From contig JBGAGE010000002.1 of NCBI GenBank assembly GCA_044226865.1, positions 1 through 64,000 of the forward strand: a stretch of 64,000 nt of DNA, given 5' to 3'. This DNA comes from TMP-86 sp044226865. Lineage in GTDB: Bacteria > Pseudomonadota > Gammaproteobacteria > Steroidobacterales > Steroidobacteraceae. Made by a program: the position numbers and the translations under genes. Of this stretch, positions 51,177 through 60,469 are shown one piece after another (within the stretch, counting starts at the first letter, position 1; each line of letters starts with the position of its first letter). A model generated the notes under the pieces. The model was not told the DNA's origin. It was given only the letters and a program-made list of their open reading frames with translations, and did not search any database.

Positions 51177-52553
51177 TCAGTGGTTATCCTCCTGCTTCAA
51201 GCGGATGCGAACCACAGACGCTGTCGGGTTGGTCCCAGGCAGCGGTCGATAGAGTCCCCCGTCGGTAGCCACGTACAGCCAGCCATCGCTTCCGATGATG
51301 GCAGCAGTGGGGCCGGCGACGCCCTGCGCCGGTCCGGCGATCACGGTCTGCCTGCCATCCCGCGTCAACCGCACGACCGTATTGAAAGGATGCGTGGTGA
51401 GGTACAGCGTGCCATCAGGCGCCACCGCGAAGTCATCGGCGGGGACGGTGGATGAGAGTATCGAGGGCTCGCCCGCTTTACCATCGGCCTCTATCGGCAC
51501 TCGGACGAGCTGGCTGCGATCTGACACGGCAACGATGATGGAGTTGCCATCACGCTGCAATCCATTGGCGCCGGGGAATCGTCCCACCAAAGGACGCGGC
51601 GACAGCCAGCGATGGCGCAACCATTCACGAGCCTCGCCACCATTCACCGGAACTTGCCAGATCAAACCGCCGAACGAATCGGCTACCAGCAGATGACCGC
51701 GGCCGTCGAATGCAAGACCGTTCGGCACCGCACCCGCCGGTAGCGCGGAGATGCGTCTGCCGTGCCCGTCCCGATTGAAGCGCCACACGCCAAGGTTGGC
51801 GGGATCCCGGGAATTCACCGTGGCGAACAATGCCCCCTGCGAATCGAGCGCCACACACATCATGAATCCGCCGGGCCCTACGTCGACGTGGGCGAAGGAC
51901 TGTACGCTCCCCTCTCGTCCCACTCGCGCAATGCCGCCGTCGATCCCGGTACTGACATACAGCGCGCCGTCGGGTGCACGGGCAATGCTTTCCAGGAAGC
52001 GGCCCGCGCCAAAGGTCGCCACGCGTTGCACCGTATGCGGCTCCAGAGGATTCGAGGGCGGAGGGACGAACATCCATTCCAGCGGCAAGGTCCATTCATC
52101 GATCATCGACTTGCGCGCCGTCATGCGATTTCCGCGTAGGCTCAGGCGCTCGATTTGCTCGATCGACAGCGCGCCGCCGGTCAAGGGCGTCAAATCCCGA
52201 CCATGCGCTGGGTGACCCTCATATCGGAGCCGCAACACAATCGCGTCGGAGGCTTCGTAGCGTTCCAGCATCGTCACCTTGAGATCGGGAACTGCCAACC
52301 GCCATTGCGTGAGGCCCGCCTTGAACAACGCCGCATCGAGGGGGATCAGGGAGGAGTTGTCGACAAATTCCGGCGCAAGCACATCATCGATTCGCCCTGC
52401 AGTTCCATTCCACGCGTCCAGGTACGCAGCGACGGCGGCATCCACCTCTCCCTCCGCTGACGCATGACCCGGCATCAGCCCCAGGACGAGCGCCAGGGCA
52501 GCCGCTGCCGACACCGCGGCACCTCGCAGTACTACACCGCGATGAAATCGCAT
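51177..52553 (-). CDS. Exported SnoaL-like/SMP-30-like fusion protein
   Basis: 458 residues. Signal peptide (AAVSAAAALALVLGLMPGHA), then a SnoaL/NTF2-like domain (about 35-140; AVAAYLDAWNGTAGRIDDVL), then an SMP-30/gluconolactonase-type beta-propeller (about 175-455) with GAVPNGLAFDGRGHLLVADS and PADDFAVAPDGTLYLTTH. SMP-30 proteins often act as lactonases. The fusion suggests a two-step periplasmic conversion or a binding function. It overlaps the Rieske gene by 22 bases at the end of a three-gene operon. Confidence 0.75.
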   Translation of the reverse strand: MRFHRGVVLRGAAVSAAAALALVLGLMPGHASAEGEVDAAVAAYLDAWNGTAGRIDDVLAPEFVDNSSLIPLDAALFKAGLTQWRLAVPDLKVTMLERYEASDAIVLRLRYEGHPAHGRDLTPLTGGALSIEQIERLSLRGNRMTARKSMIDEWTLPLEWMFVPPPSNPLEPHTVQRVATFGAGRFLESIARAPDGALYVSTGIDGGIARVGREGSVQSFAHVDVGPGGFMMCVALDSQGALFATVNSRDPANLGVWRFNRDGHGRRISALPAGAVPNGLAFDGRGHLLVADSFGGLIWQVPVNGGEAREWLRHRWLSPRPLVGRFPGANGLQRDGNSIIVAVSDRSQLVRVPIEADGKAGEPSILSSTVPADDFAVAPDGTLYLTTHPFNTVVRLTRDGRQTVIAGPAQGVAGPTAAIIGSDGWLYVATDGGLYRPLPGTNPTASVVRIRLKQEDNH

Positions 52554-53548
52554 GCGGCACGTGAACGCGGAAACGCCCGGACCCAGTCGAAATATTGCGC
52601 CAAGGTACGATCCGAATGCGTGAGGATGTCCTCACGAAAACTGATCCGCGCGATGGTCGGACCATCCTCCTTCATCAACTGCCTGGCGAATCCGATGGAC
52701 TGATTGATCATGGCGGCCGCCATCTGAGGGTCTCCAGGCACGTTCGCGCGCGGCGGTGTTGCTGCGGCCTGGTATATCTGCGTGCGATTGCCGGGCAATG
52801 GCCGTCCACACGACATCATGTACATCATCCTACCCATGGTCTCGGACCACAGCAGCAAGGTGGCGGTGCCCGCCATCTTGATCCACATGCTCAAGTGTCC
52901 CATGCCGGGCGCGTCCTGCTCCTGAAGATACTTGATCGAGTAAGGCGTGAATTCGAGGCCCTCCGGGTTGATCTCGAGCTTCATGCCATGCACCACGATC
53001 AAGTGCTGGATATCGCAGGAGTTGGAAAATGGTACATAGTGATCCACGGGCTCGATCTGCTCCTTAGTCGCGACGATGGTCAGTTCCGAATCGGGCACCT
53101 CCCAACGGGGCGGATCGAACAGCGGCTCCGCGCCGTTGAACGCCCAGACCAATCCCATTCCTTCGTGGACGGGGAAACGGAACAGCTTCGCCGCCGAAGG
53201 TGCGCGGTCGATCGCCGTACCCACGCATTGCCCCTGCATGTCGTAGCGCCAATGATGATAGGGACAGCGAACCGTCCCATCCACCAAGTCTCCCCCTACC
53301 AAATCGGCGCCAAGATGGCGGCAGAACGCGCTGAGGACATGCGCTTTCCCACTTGCGTCCCGGATGGCGATCACCCGGCCGTTCATGAACTCCACGCTCA
53401 TGATCTCGCCTTCGACGAGCTCTGAGGACAGACAAATCGGGTACCAGGTCTGATCGTAGCCGTGCTCGATGCTCTGCGGCGGAATGATCTTCCCGCGCTG
53501 AGTTTGCATGTTCTTGGGGGCGGAAATCTCCGCCGACGCAGTATTCAT
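52532..53548 (-). CDS. Rieske non-heme iron oxygenase, alpha subunit
   Basis: 338 residues. An N-terminal Rieske domain has CRHLGA and, after the usual spacing, CPYHHW. The catalytic domain carries the mononuclear iron motif in NSCDIQHLIVVHG (Asp, His, His). Length fits the single-component alpha-only group (vanillate demethylase, dicamba demethylase-like), which need a separate reductase; none is in the window. GGAGAG precedes the start. Second gene of the HbpS-Rieske-SMP-30 operon, downstream of a GntR-type palindrome. Confidence 0.9.
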   Translation of the reverse strand: MNTASAEISAPKNMQTQRGKIIPPQSIEHGYDQTWYPICLSSELVEGEIMSVEFMNGRVIAIRDASGKAHVLSAFCRHLGADLVGGDLVDGTVRCPYHHWRYDMQGQCVGTAIDRAPSAAKLFRFPVHEGMGLVWAFNGAEPLFDPPRWEVPDSELTIVATKEQIEPVDHYVPFSNSCDIQHLIVVHGMKLEINPEGLEFTPYSIKYLQEQDAPGMGHLSMWIKMAGTATLLLWSETMGRMMYMMSCGRPLPGNRTQIYQAAATPPRANVPGDPQMAAAMINQSIGFARQLMKEDGPTIARISFREDILTHSDRTLAQYFDWVRAFPRSRAACDFIAV

Positions 53549-53594
53549 CTATCTCTCTCCTGTTCCCATGACTGCCCGCCGCCGCCTATGCTGG

Positions 53595-53987
53595 TCAACC
53601 GCCAACCGCGTATTCTCCGATCGCCTGATCCTGGGGATAGAACCCGCCCGCAATGCCGATGGCGCCCACGAGTTGGTCGCCCTCGCGGATGGGCAATCCA
53701 CCGGGCAACATCACGATGCTCGGCTCGGAATGCAGGACGGTGGTGATAAGCTGGTCGCGGCTGATCATCTGCAGCATCTCGGCCGTCGAGACGCCGAGAT
53801 TGACCACGGCATTTGCCTTGCGGCGGGCGACATCGAGATTCAACGGCCCCACCCCATCCATGCGCGCCGCAGCAACAATGTGGCCACCCGTATCCAGGAC
53901 CACTGCGGCAATCCTCACCGACTGGCCGCCCGCTGCATCGAGAGCGCGCTGCACCAGCTTCTGAGCCTTCTCCAGCGACAACGTCAT
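53595..53987 (-). CDS. GlcG/HbpS-family protein
   Basis: 130 residues of the GlcG/HbpS family: LEKAQKLVQRALDAAGGQ, RIAAVVLDTGGHIVAAARMD, and the glycine-rich IREGDQLVGAIGIAGG. Cytoplasmic or exported relatives bind heme or act as accessory factors in catabolic clusters. TAGGAG precedes ATG 53987. It is the first gene of the operon with the Rieske oxygenase, 27 bases from the palindrome at 54015-54027. Confidence 0.88.
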   Translation of the reverse strand: MTLSLEKAQKLVQRALDAAGGQSVRIAAVVLDTGGHIVAAARMDGVGPLNLDVARRKANAVVNLGVSTAEMLQMISRDQLITTVLHSEPSIVMLPGGLPIREGDQLVGAIGIAGGFYPQDQAIGEYAVGG

Positions 53988-54014
53988 CACATTCTCCTAA
54001 TACAATTAATAATT

Positions 54015-54027
54015 ATTGTCCTACAAT
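54015..54027. promoter_or_regulatory. GntR-type operator in the HbpS/FAD-oxidase divergent promoter
   Basis: ATTGTCCTACAAT (reverse complement ATTGTAGGACAAT) is a 5-3-5 palindrome, extendable by one pair, between the two divergent starts. It fits the FadR/FCD-type TNGTNNNACNA pattern and is identical in all 13 bases to the site at 59972-59984. Confidence 0.7.
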
Positions 54028-54108
54028 ATTACCTCGCCGATCATGATGCAAGCACAACATCGGCATCGAGAGCGACAGCCGCGTAGAGTCCGCACCCCGG
54101 AGGTCTTT

Positions 54109-55710
54109 ATGTCCGCAGAAATTCAACCGAGCACCCGCTTACCACAGCTCGCCCGCTTCCTGGATGCGGCCGCCGGCATCGTCGGGTCGCAGAACGTGCT
54201 GTTGTCCCAGCAGGACAGGAAGCTGTTCTCGACGGATTTCAGTGAAATAGAGCTTGCGGTGGCGGCCGCCGTCGTTCGTCCTGGGAGCATTGACCAGGTG
54301 GTCGCCATCGCGCAGGCGGCAAAGGAGTTCGGTGTAGTCCTGTGTCCGCGCGGCGGCGGCATGTCCTATTCGCTCACCTATGTTCCCTCCCGGCCCGACG
54401 CGGTGATTATCGATATGACCGCCATGAACCGAATCTTGGACATCGACATCCAGGACCTGCGTATTACGGTCGAAGCCGGGGTAACCTGGAAGCAGATCCA
54501 TGAGGCGCTTCGCCCCACCGGATACCGCATCCCCTTTCTGGGCACGTTCTCCGGCGAACGCGCCACCGTGGGCGGCGGCCTTGGAAACAATGCCACCGGC
54601 CATGGCGCACTCGACATTTCGGACTTTCTGCTCGGCATGGAAGTGGTACTGCCGGATGGCCGCGTCTTGCAGACCGGCGCGCGGGCGCATGACGCAGCAG
54701 CGCCGATCGTCCGCGGCTATGGACCCGATTTCACCGGTGCGTTCACGCACGACGCGGGTGCGCTGGGCATCAAGACCAAGGCGAGTTTCCGGCTGGTACG
54801 CCGGCCGGCGGCCACAGCGTACCGGGCATATGGCTTTCGCGATGAAAAGCAACTCATCGACGCCATGTGCGCGGCACAGAGATTGGGAATCGCGACCGAA
54901 ATCATGTCCTTCGGTACGTATCATCACCGCGTGTTCGCCACGCAACCAAAGCCGCCGGCGCAGGAGGCCAAAGCCCTCGCGCGCTTGATCGTGAAGGAGG
55001 CCGGAACAACGTGGCGCGGAGTGCGACGCCTCGCGATGCTATCGCGCGGCATGAACTTCCTGCTCGATTGGCCCTATTCGCTGACCGTCATGGTGGACAA
55101 CGTGAGCCAACGAGGCGCCGAGGATGGCGCCCGACAGATCGATGGCGTGATCGTGCCGTTGGGTGGCCGAAAAATCAGACCGGTTTTGGGCATTGCGCTG
55201 AGGGCCCAGCCCTTCGTACCCATCGGAGCGTTGATGGTCGGGACCGATGGAGCCTCCAGCTTTCCCTCAAACTTCACCGTGCCGCTATCCAAAGCTCACG
55301 AACTCGTGGCCCAAGCGCGCTCCTTTTTCGCCGATAATGAGCAAGACATGCGCCGCCACGGCGTCTATACGGCCTTCCTGCTCTTGAGCTTCAAGGGCGC
55401 ATTCGGCATGGAGCCCATCATCTATTGGCCGGACCGCCTCAATGAGTTGAGGTACGAAACCGCGCTTCCCGGCATGCGCGAGGCCCTTGGCAAGCTCGAA
55501 GGGCACCCCGACGCGCGCGCATTTGCCGTCGACCTGCGTCGGCGCCTCGTGGCACGACTGCAAGCGTTCCGGCCGGCGCACTATCAAACAGGAAAGTTCT
55601 ACCCTTACCGGGAAGCCCTGGCAGGCCACGCCGGCTGGGATGTCATCAGTTCATTCAAGCGTCAACTCGATCCCGACGGCCGATTCAATCCGGGCGCGCT
55701 CGGACTATAG
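54109..55710 (+). CDS. FAD-binding oxidase (PCMH/VAO fold)
   Basis: 533 residues from ATG 54109 (CCGGAGG upstream). The N-terminal PCMH FAD domain has VVRPGSIDQVVAIAQAAKEF, CPRGGGMSYSLTYVPSRPD, TVGGGLGNNATGHGALD and TGAFTHDAGALGIKTK, typical of the D-lactate/glycolate oxidase and VAO superfamily. The C-terminal half ends FKRQLDPDGRFNPGALGL, the usual closing motif. It is divergent from the Rieske operon and shares its operator, so both probably act on one substrate. Confidence 0.88.
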   Translation: MSAEIQPSTRLPQLARFLDAAAGIVGSQNVLLSQQDRKLFSTDFSEIELAVAAAVVRPGSIDQVVAIAQAAKEFGVVLCPRGGGMSYSLTYVPSRPDAVIIDMTAMNRILDIDIQDLRITVEAGVTWKQIHEALRPTGYRIPFLGTFSGERATVGGGLGNNATGHGALDISDFLLGMEVVLPDGRVLQTGARAHDAAAPIVRGYGPDFTGAFTHDAGALGIKTKASFRLVRRPAATAYRAYGFRDEKQLIDAMCAAQRLGIATEIMSFGTYHHRVFATQPKPPAQEAKALARLIVKEAGTTWRGVRRLAMLSRGMNFLLDWPYSLTVMVDNVSQRGAEDGARQIDGVIVPLGGRKIRPVLGIALRAQPFVPIGALMVGTDGASSFPSNFTVPLSKAHELVAQARSFFADNEQDMRRHGVYTAFLLLSFKGAFGMEPIIYWPDRLNELRYETALPGMREALGKLEGHPDARAFAVDLRRRLVARLQAFRPAHYQTGKFYPYREALAGHAGWDVISSFKRQLDPDGRFNPGALGL

Positions 55711-55797
55711 CGACCGGTACGCTCAAATCACCATCTGCGGAGGTCGAGGCAACGCCCACATGCTCCATTGGATCATCTGCATCCGCTGCGACAGCGG

Positions 55798-58164
55798 TCA
55801 GAACGAGTAACGCAGGGTCAGTCCGATCTCCCGTGGCTGGTTCGGAATGAGGAACAGCGAAGATCCCAGGCCACCCTGCGGCCAGAACGCATTCGCCGCG
55901 TATTCCTTGTTGGTGACGTTCTTGCCGTACAGGGCCGCTTCCCAGCGGGCGGAGTGGCGATACGTGACCCGCGCATTCAGGTTTGCATGCCCCGGTGTCA
56001 TTGATTCGCGAAAATTCTGTACTTCGTTGAATTGCTCATCAACGTAGGCGTAGTCGACACGCCATGCAATTGAATTCCCGTCATTGATCGGCAGGGTATA
56101 TTGGATGCCAAGGTTGCCCGTGATCTCCGGCGTGCGCGGCAGCTTGTTGTTCAACGAGACCGCGGGGCTGCCGAAACTAGTGATCAGCGCCAGGACACTG
56201 GGATCGAGCGAATCGTACTCGGCCTTGGTATAGCCGATTGCCGCGTTGAACAGCCATCGATCCGTTGCACGCAATGTCAACTCCCCTTCCACACCCCAGA
56301 TGGATGCCTGACCAAGGTTGCCCACCACAGAGACAGCGGTCCCCGTCGTCGGGCTCACTCCGGAGATGACCATCTGCAGATCGTCATACCGATACTTGAA
56401 GACGGACATGGAGGTCAACGCGCGACCGCCCGCAAACGTCCCCTTCGCACCGACCTCGAAGGCCTTCAACTTTTCCATGTCGAAAGGGCGTTTGACGGCC
56501 GCCGCGCTGTCGGGGCGGGCGTTGAACCCGCCCGATTTGAAACCGGTCGAGAATTGCGCATACAACAGCCAGTCGGAGTTGGGCCTGAATTGAAAGCCGA
56601 TCCGCGGATCCACCGACGACCAGGAATCCGATGTGGTCGTATAGGGAACCAGGAAACCGCCGGGGCAAATCGGGAGGAGCATCATGGGACTGCACGGCTG
56701 CGACGCGTAGAAGTCCTTATCTTCCGAGGTGTAGCGAACACCTGCCGTGGCGGACCACTGGTCATTGAAGTGCCAGGTTCCCTCGCCGAATCCTGCGTAG
56801 CTCTTCACCTTCGTGCCGAATTGAATGTCGACCATGAACCAAGGCAAGTCCTGGTTGATGATCTGGTCGGACGCCGCGTCCTCGCGGAAATAGTACGCGC
56901 CCAGCAACCAATCCAATTTCTTGCCCGCAGAAGACCCGAAGAGATTCAACTCCTGGCTGAACTGGTGTTGCTTGTCGCCCCACTCGGCGAAACTGATGTT
57001 GGCCTTTTGCCCATCTTCATCACCGCCCACCGAAGAATCGATGCTGCGATACGCCGTGACGGATCGCAGTGTCGTGGCATCGAATTGCTTCTCGACGCGA
57101 ATTGAACCGCCCCAGATTTTGTAGTCGTTCTTGCGTGGACCTACCGCCCCGGTCTGACGAAGCGTGTTGTGATCATTCGCCGGATCGATGCGCTCACCCT
57201 CGATGACCGAGAACGGCACAGTCGGTAAACCGGGAATCGGCGGAGAGGAGCCATTGGGAATGCCATCGTCAAAAAAATCAGCGATGAAGGCGGCGGGAAC
57301 GTCGTTCCACAAACTCCCCAGGAAGTCCCCCACTTTCGCAGGGTCGAAGATACGCGTCACCTTGCCCAGCGACCCGCCCGCTTTGGTGTAGTCTCCGGAG
57401 AGCAGGATGTCCAACGTGTCATCGGGTCGGTATTCGAGTTTCCCGCGAACGACCGTCGTCTTCTCCTCTCCAACCGGGTCTCCACCATAGAAGCGCTTGA
57501 TGTAGCCATCCTTTTGCCGATGAGCTGCAACCAGCCGGCCAGCCAGAGCGTCGGAAAACTTCAAATCCCCCTGAAACTCGAAATCCATGCGCTTGTCCTC
57601 GCCGAAGGTCGCCGCAATCGACGCATCGTTCGCAAAGGACGGGCGTTTGGTCGTCAGGTTGACCGCGCCGCCCATGGTGTTTTTGCCGAACAGGGTGCCC
57701 TGGGGGCCGCGCAGGACTTCGATCTGCTGGACGTCCGGAAGGTCCAGGTTGCCGCCGACCGCTCGGCCGAGATAAACCCCGTCCACATAGGTGCCGACAC
57801 CCGGATCGATCGAGTTTGCATAGTCGACCTGGCCGATGCCGCGGATGAATACGACGCCGTTCCCGGTGCCTCCCGCGTCGGTGCCGCCGCCCGCGATCGA
57901 CAGGCTCGGAACCGCATAGGTGACATCTGACAGAGACCTCATTGACTGGGCCTCGATGGCTTCCGCTGACACGGCGGTTACCGCAATGGGTACATCCAGC
58001 AAGCGTTCCTCGCGCTTGCGCGCCGTGACGGTAACCTCCTGCAGGACCGCCGTCTCAGGTTCGGCCGCCATCAGGATTGTCGAAGGTGCGGATAGCACGG
58101 AAGCCACGATCGCCGCGGCAAGCAGAATGACGGAACGTCCTGGTATGGATTGATTGGTAATCAT
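55798..58164 (-). CDS. TonB-dependent receptor of the catabolic regulon
   Basis: 788 residues from ATG 58164 behind GGGGAAGAG. Signal peptide (RSVILLAAAIVASVLSAPST), TonB box-like LQEVTVTARKREERL, plug with QIEVLRGPQGTLFGKNTMGG and AVNLTTKRPS, barrel ending in IGLTLRYSF. The FGKNTMGGAVN plug belongs to receptors of Sphingomonas/Novosphingobium type, often importing aromatic or terpenoid compounds. A copy of the GntR-type palindrome lies 64 bases upstream of the start. Confidence 0.9.
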   Translation of the reverse strand: MITNQSIPGRSVILLAAAIVASVLSAPSTILMAAEPETAVLQEVTVTARKREERLLDVPIAVTAVSAEAIEAQSMRSLSDVTYAVPSLSIAGGGTDAGGTGNGVVFIRGIGQVDYANSIDPGVGTYVDGVYLGRAVGGNLDLPDVQQIEVLRGPQGTLFGKNTMGGAVNLTTKRPSFANDASIAATFGEDKRMDFEFQGDLKFSDALAGRLVAAHRQKDGYIKRFYGGDPVGEEKTTVVRGKLEYRPDDTLDILLSGDYTKAGGSLGKVTRIFDPAKVGDFLGSLWNDVPAAFIADFFDDGIPNGSSPPIPGLPTVPFSVIEGERIDPANDHNTLRQTGAVGPRKNDYKIWGGSIRVEKQFDATTLRSVTAYRSIDSSVGGDEDGQKANISFAEWGDKQHQFSQELNLFGSSAGKKLDWLLGAYYFREDAASDQIINQDLPWFMVDIQFGTKVKSYAGFGEGTWHFNDQWSATAGVRYTSEDKDFYASQPCSPMMLLPICPGGFLVPYTTTSDSWSSVDPRIGFQFRPNSDWLLYAQFSTGFKSGGFNARPDSAAAVKRPFDMEKLKAFEVGAKGTFAGGRALTSMSVFKYRYDDLQMVISGVSPTTGTAVSVVGNLGQASIWGVEGELTLRATDRWLFNAAIGYTKAEYDSLDPSVLALITSFGSPAVSLNNKLPRTPEITGNLGIQYTLPINDGNSIAWRVDYAYVDEQFNEVQNFRESMTPGHANLNARVTYRHSARWEAALYGKNVTNKEYAANAFWPQGGLGSSLFLIPNQPREIGLTLRYSF

Positions 58165-58227
58165 CTCTTCCCCCAGCGATTGGCCTGCATTTCCGACGTT
58201 GCTCTGTTTGTATGAACAACTGCGCGT

Positions 58228-58240
58228 TTTGTAGGACAAT
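58228..58240. promoter_or_regulatory. GntR-type operator before the 55798 TBDR
   Basis: TTTGTAGGACAAT matches ATTGTAGGACAAT at 12 of 13 positions and keeps the core TTGTAGGACAA. It is 64 bases upstream of the receptor start codon. Confidence 0.65.
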
Positions 58241-58359
58241 CCTATCCGAGATTTTCTGATTCTGGAAGTGATATTGAAAATCAGTCGCGGGACTCGTCAT
58301 GCAGGGCCGCCACCGGGCGGTCGTAGCGGCGCGGATCGGAAGGCGGATCGAGTGGCTGG

Positions 58360-59052
58360 CTACGGCGTCAAACCAAAGGCATCATCCGGAAGTGACAGTA
58401 TCAGCTTCGCGGAATTTCGCAGGTGCTTGCGCATGAAGCGCTCTGCGGAACCCGGATCGCCTGCCAGGATGGCCCTTGCCACCTCCACATGATCGTCATG
58501 CCCGCGCTTCAGCCTTTCAGCGGTCAAGCGGCTGCGAAACTGGAAGCGATACAGCGGGGTGCTCAATTGGTCGATGAGCTTTTCCAGCGCCGGGTTGCCG
58601 CTCAGCTGCACGATCCCTTCGTGAAAGCGCTGGTTCGCCTCCACGTAGGCACTGGTGTTTGATCGGACGGCAATCTGCGACATCTCGTCCCAGACGCGCT
58701 TGAACTTCTCAGGACGGGTACCGGCAGCCACCCTTTCCGCGGCAACGCGCGCCGCCAGCCCTTCAAGCAATTCCCGGATGGCTGAAATCCCCCGCACTTC
58801 GTCCCGCGTCAGGGCCCGCACCGTCATGCGATTGGGTTCGAGCTTGAGCAACCCTTCAGCTGCCAGGCGCGACATGGCCTCCCGCAGCGGACCCCGGCTG
58901 ACGCCGAGCACACGCGTAAGGTCCGCCTCGATCAGTCGCTGGCCTGGCGAGTAAACGCCGTCACGAATCCGGCGGCGAATGCCATCCATGCTGCGCTCGA
59001 CAGCCGTGGGCCCACTGCGGCGAGTTTGCTTCGGAGTACCTATATTCGCCAC
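58360..59052 (-). CDS. GntR-family (FCD) regulator, likely owner of the palindrome regulon
   Basis: 230 residues from a GTG. Winged HTH (SMDGIRRRIRDGVYSPGQRL, then LTRVLGVSRGPLREAMSRLA) and a C-terminal FCD domain with His in NQRFHEGIVQL, GHDDHVEVA and KHLRNS. It lies 20 bases downstream of the cupin gene and is probably co-transcribed from the operator-bearing promoter at 59960-59984. It also flanks the operator-bearing TBDR, which makes it the better candidate regulator than the GntR at 50470. Confidence 0.88.
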   Translation of the reverse strand: MANIGTPKQTRRSGPTAVERSMDGIRRRIRDGVYSPGQRLIEADLTRVLGVSRGPLREAMSRLAAEGLLKLEPNRMTVRALTRDEVRGISAIRELLEGLAARVAAERVAAGTRPEKFKRVWDEMSQIAVRSNTSAYVEANQRFHEGIVQLSGNPALEKLIDQLSTPLYRFQFRSRLTAERLKRGHDDHVEVARAILAGDPGSAERFMRKHLRNSAKLILSLPDDAFGLTP

Positions 59053-59072
59053 GCAAACATGCGCTCAGCCCC

Positions 59073-59924
59073 TCATGCGGCCAGCGCCTGCTCGAAGGAC
59101 GGCAGATCGATGCGCAACAGCAGCATCGGCTCCTTGGCTACGACCCGTGCTGCTTCTCCTCTCTCCAGGCGCGCCGCAGAATGCCGGTGAAGCGCCGCGT
59201 CGTTCACGGCGCCCTCGCCCCGCTCGACGAACAGGAGCATGCGCGAGGCCCTCGCGGGCAGCACCAGCTCGCATCCCGACTCCAGCTGGACCTGGGATAC
59301 CGACAGTCCACGCTCATGAAAGCGCCCCAAATCGCGTTGCGAGGCGCCCGGGGCCCCTTTGACCGGCAGCCACGAAAAATTGTCCGGATTGAGGATCACC
59401 GGCCCATCATAGCGCGGTTTCGGATACGTCAGCTTTCGGCCGTTGACCGCTTCCCACACCGCCTGGTAGCCATCCACATTGTGCTTGGTCCCACGTTCAT
59501 CGTGCCAGGTATAGACGCCATCTTCGAATCGGCCGCTCTGCGCAAGCTTATCGGCCGTTGCGTACAGTTGATCGAAGCTCATGTAGCCGCTGCCGCTCGC
59601 TCCGGCACTCTGAAGCAGCAAGGTTTCCGTGCGTCCAATGCCCTTCTGTTCGTAATAGGTGCCCTCACCGAAATAGCTTACCTGCCCGGTACCCTGCACA
59701 CGCCCGCGATCGAAACTGAACTCACCTTCGAGGATATAACGCACCTGGTCGAAGTTGTGCCGATGCCTGGGAGTGAAGAAATCGTCGGTAGTGATGGAGA
59801 TGGAGAGGTCGAAGTTGTCGACGGCGCCGGTATCACCCTGCAATAGGGAAATGAAGCCGATTCCACCCGGTCGATGTGCCGACTTACCACGCTGCGGTGC
59901 GGAGCTGCGATGCGAAACCATCAT
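59073..59924 (-). CDS. Cupin-domain protein
   Basis: 283 residues with no signal peptide. The first cupin motif is PRHRHNFDQVRYILEGEFSF with two His as metal ligands, followed by FGEGTYYEQKG; a second, poorer cupin-like half ends in LLRIDLPSFEQALAA. Bicupins of this type include dioxygenases and isomerases of aromatic or oxygenated compounds. GGGAGAAC precedes the ATG pair. It heads the cupin-GntR operon, with the operator 47 bases upstream. Confidence 0.75.
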   Translation of the reverse strand: MMVSHRSSAPQRGKSAHRPGGIGFISLLQGDTGAVDNFDLSISITTDDFFTPRHRHNFDQVRYILEGEFSFDRGRVQGTGQVSYFGEGTYYEQKGIGRTETLLLQSAGASGSGYMSFDQLYATADKLAQSGRFEDGVYTWHDERGTKHNVDGYQAVWEAVNGRKLTYPKPRYDGPVILNPDNFSWLPVKGAPGASQRDLGRFHERGLSVSQVQLESGCELVLPARASRMLLFVERGEGAVNDAALHRHSAARLERGEAARVVAKEPMLLLRIDLPSFEQALAA

Positions 59925-59959
59925 GAAGGTTCTCCCGATTCGATCAATGCGTCACCTAT

Positions 59960-59984
59960 TTGACGGACAATATTGTAGGACAAT
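59960..59984. promoter_or_regulatory. GntR-type operator, possibly doubled, before the cupin-GntR operon
   Basis: The perfect site ATTGTAGGACAAT spans 59972-59984. Immediately before it, TTTGACGGACAAT (59960-59972) matches the TTGTAGGACAA core at 9 of 11 positions, sharing the base at 59972. The tandem arrangement suggests cooperative binding at the regulator's own promoter. Confidence 0.68.
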
Positions 59985-60469
59985 CATTGCCGAAGCGCAA
60001 AGGCCCCATCGCTGCTATCGGCGAATCGCGAGCGACCAAGCAGGACGGGACGCCCCGGCGCAAGTCATTGAATTTGCGGAAATCCCAACTGAATGCGCAG
60101 AATTTGCGGCCCCTTGGATTGGAAATCTGAAGCGAGAATTCCTCATGCAACAGAACCGAGGCCGCCCGCCCCAATACTGAACTGACGAGCCGCTGCCGCC
60201 GCATTGCCAGCGTGTGCTTGCATCTTCAAGACAACGTTTCGTGGTTAGAATACGACGCCAACGCAGAGGCTCAAACCGCCGATGCTGATCAGAAAGCGGG
60301 CTGGCAGCTCTCCTACTGGGTTTGCAGTGCCCGGTGACCTGGGCAACCGAGCACACCGCCGCGTCATGGCACCGGTCGCGAGACCGCCTGCGGGCCGACA
60401 ATCAATAGATTCACTGCCGCGCATTTTCAATCAACTCGAATCTGTATCCCCAAGGGAATCTCGTCCGTC
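59985..60469. other. Non-coding stretch
   Basis: 485 bases between the cupin operator and the nitroreductase. Short open frames on both strands have no ribosome-binding site, no recognisable product and no consistent codon pattern. I see no RNA gene or repeat here; it may hold the nitroreductase promoter. Confidence 0.5.
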
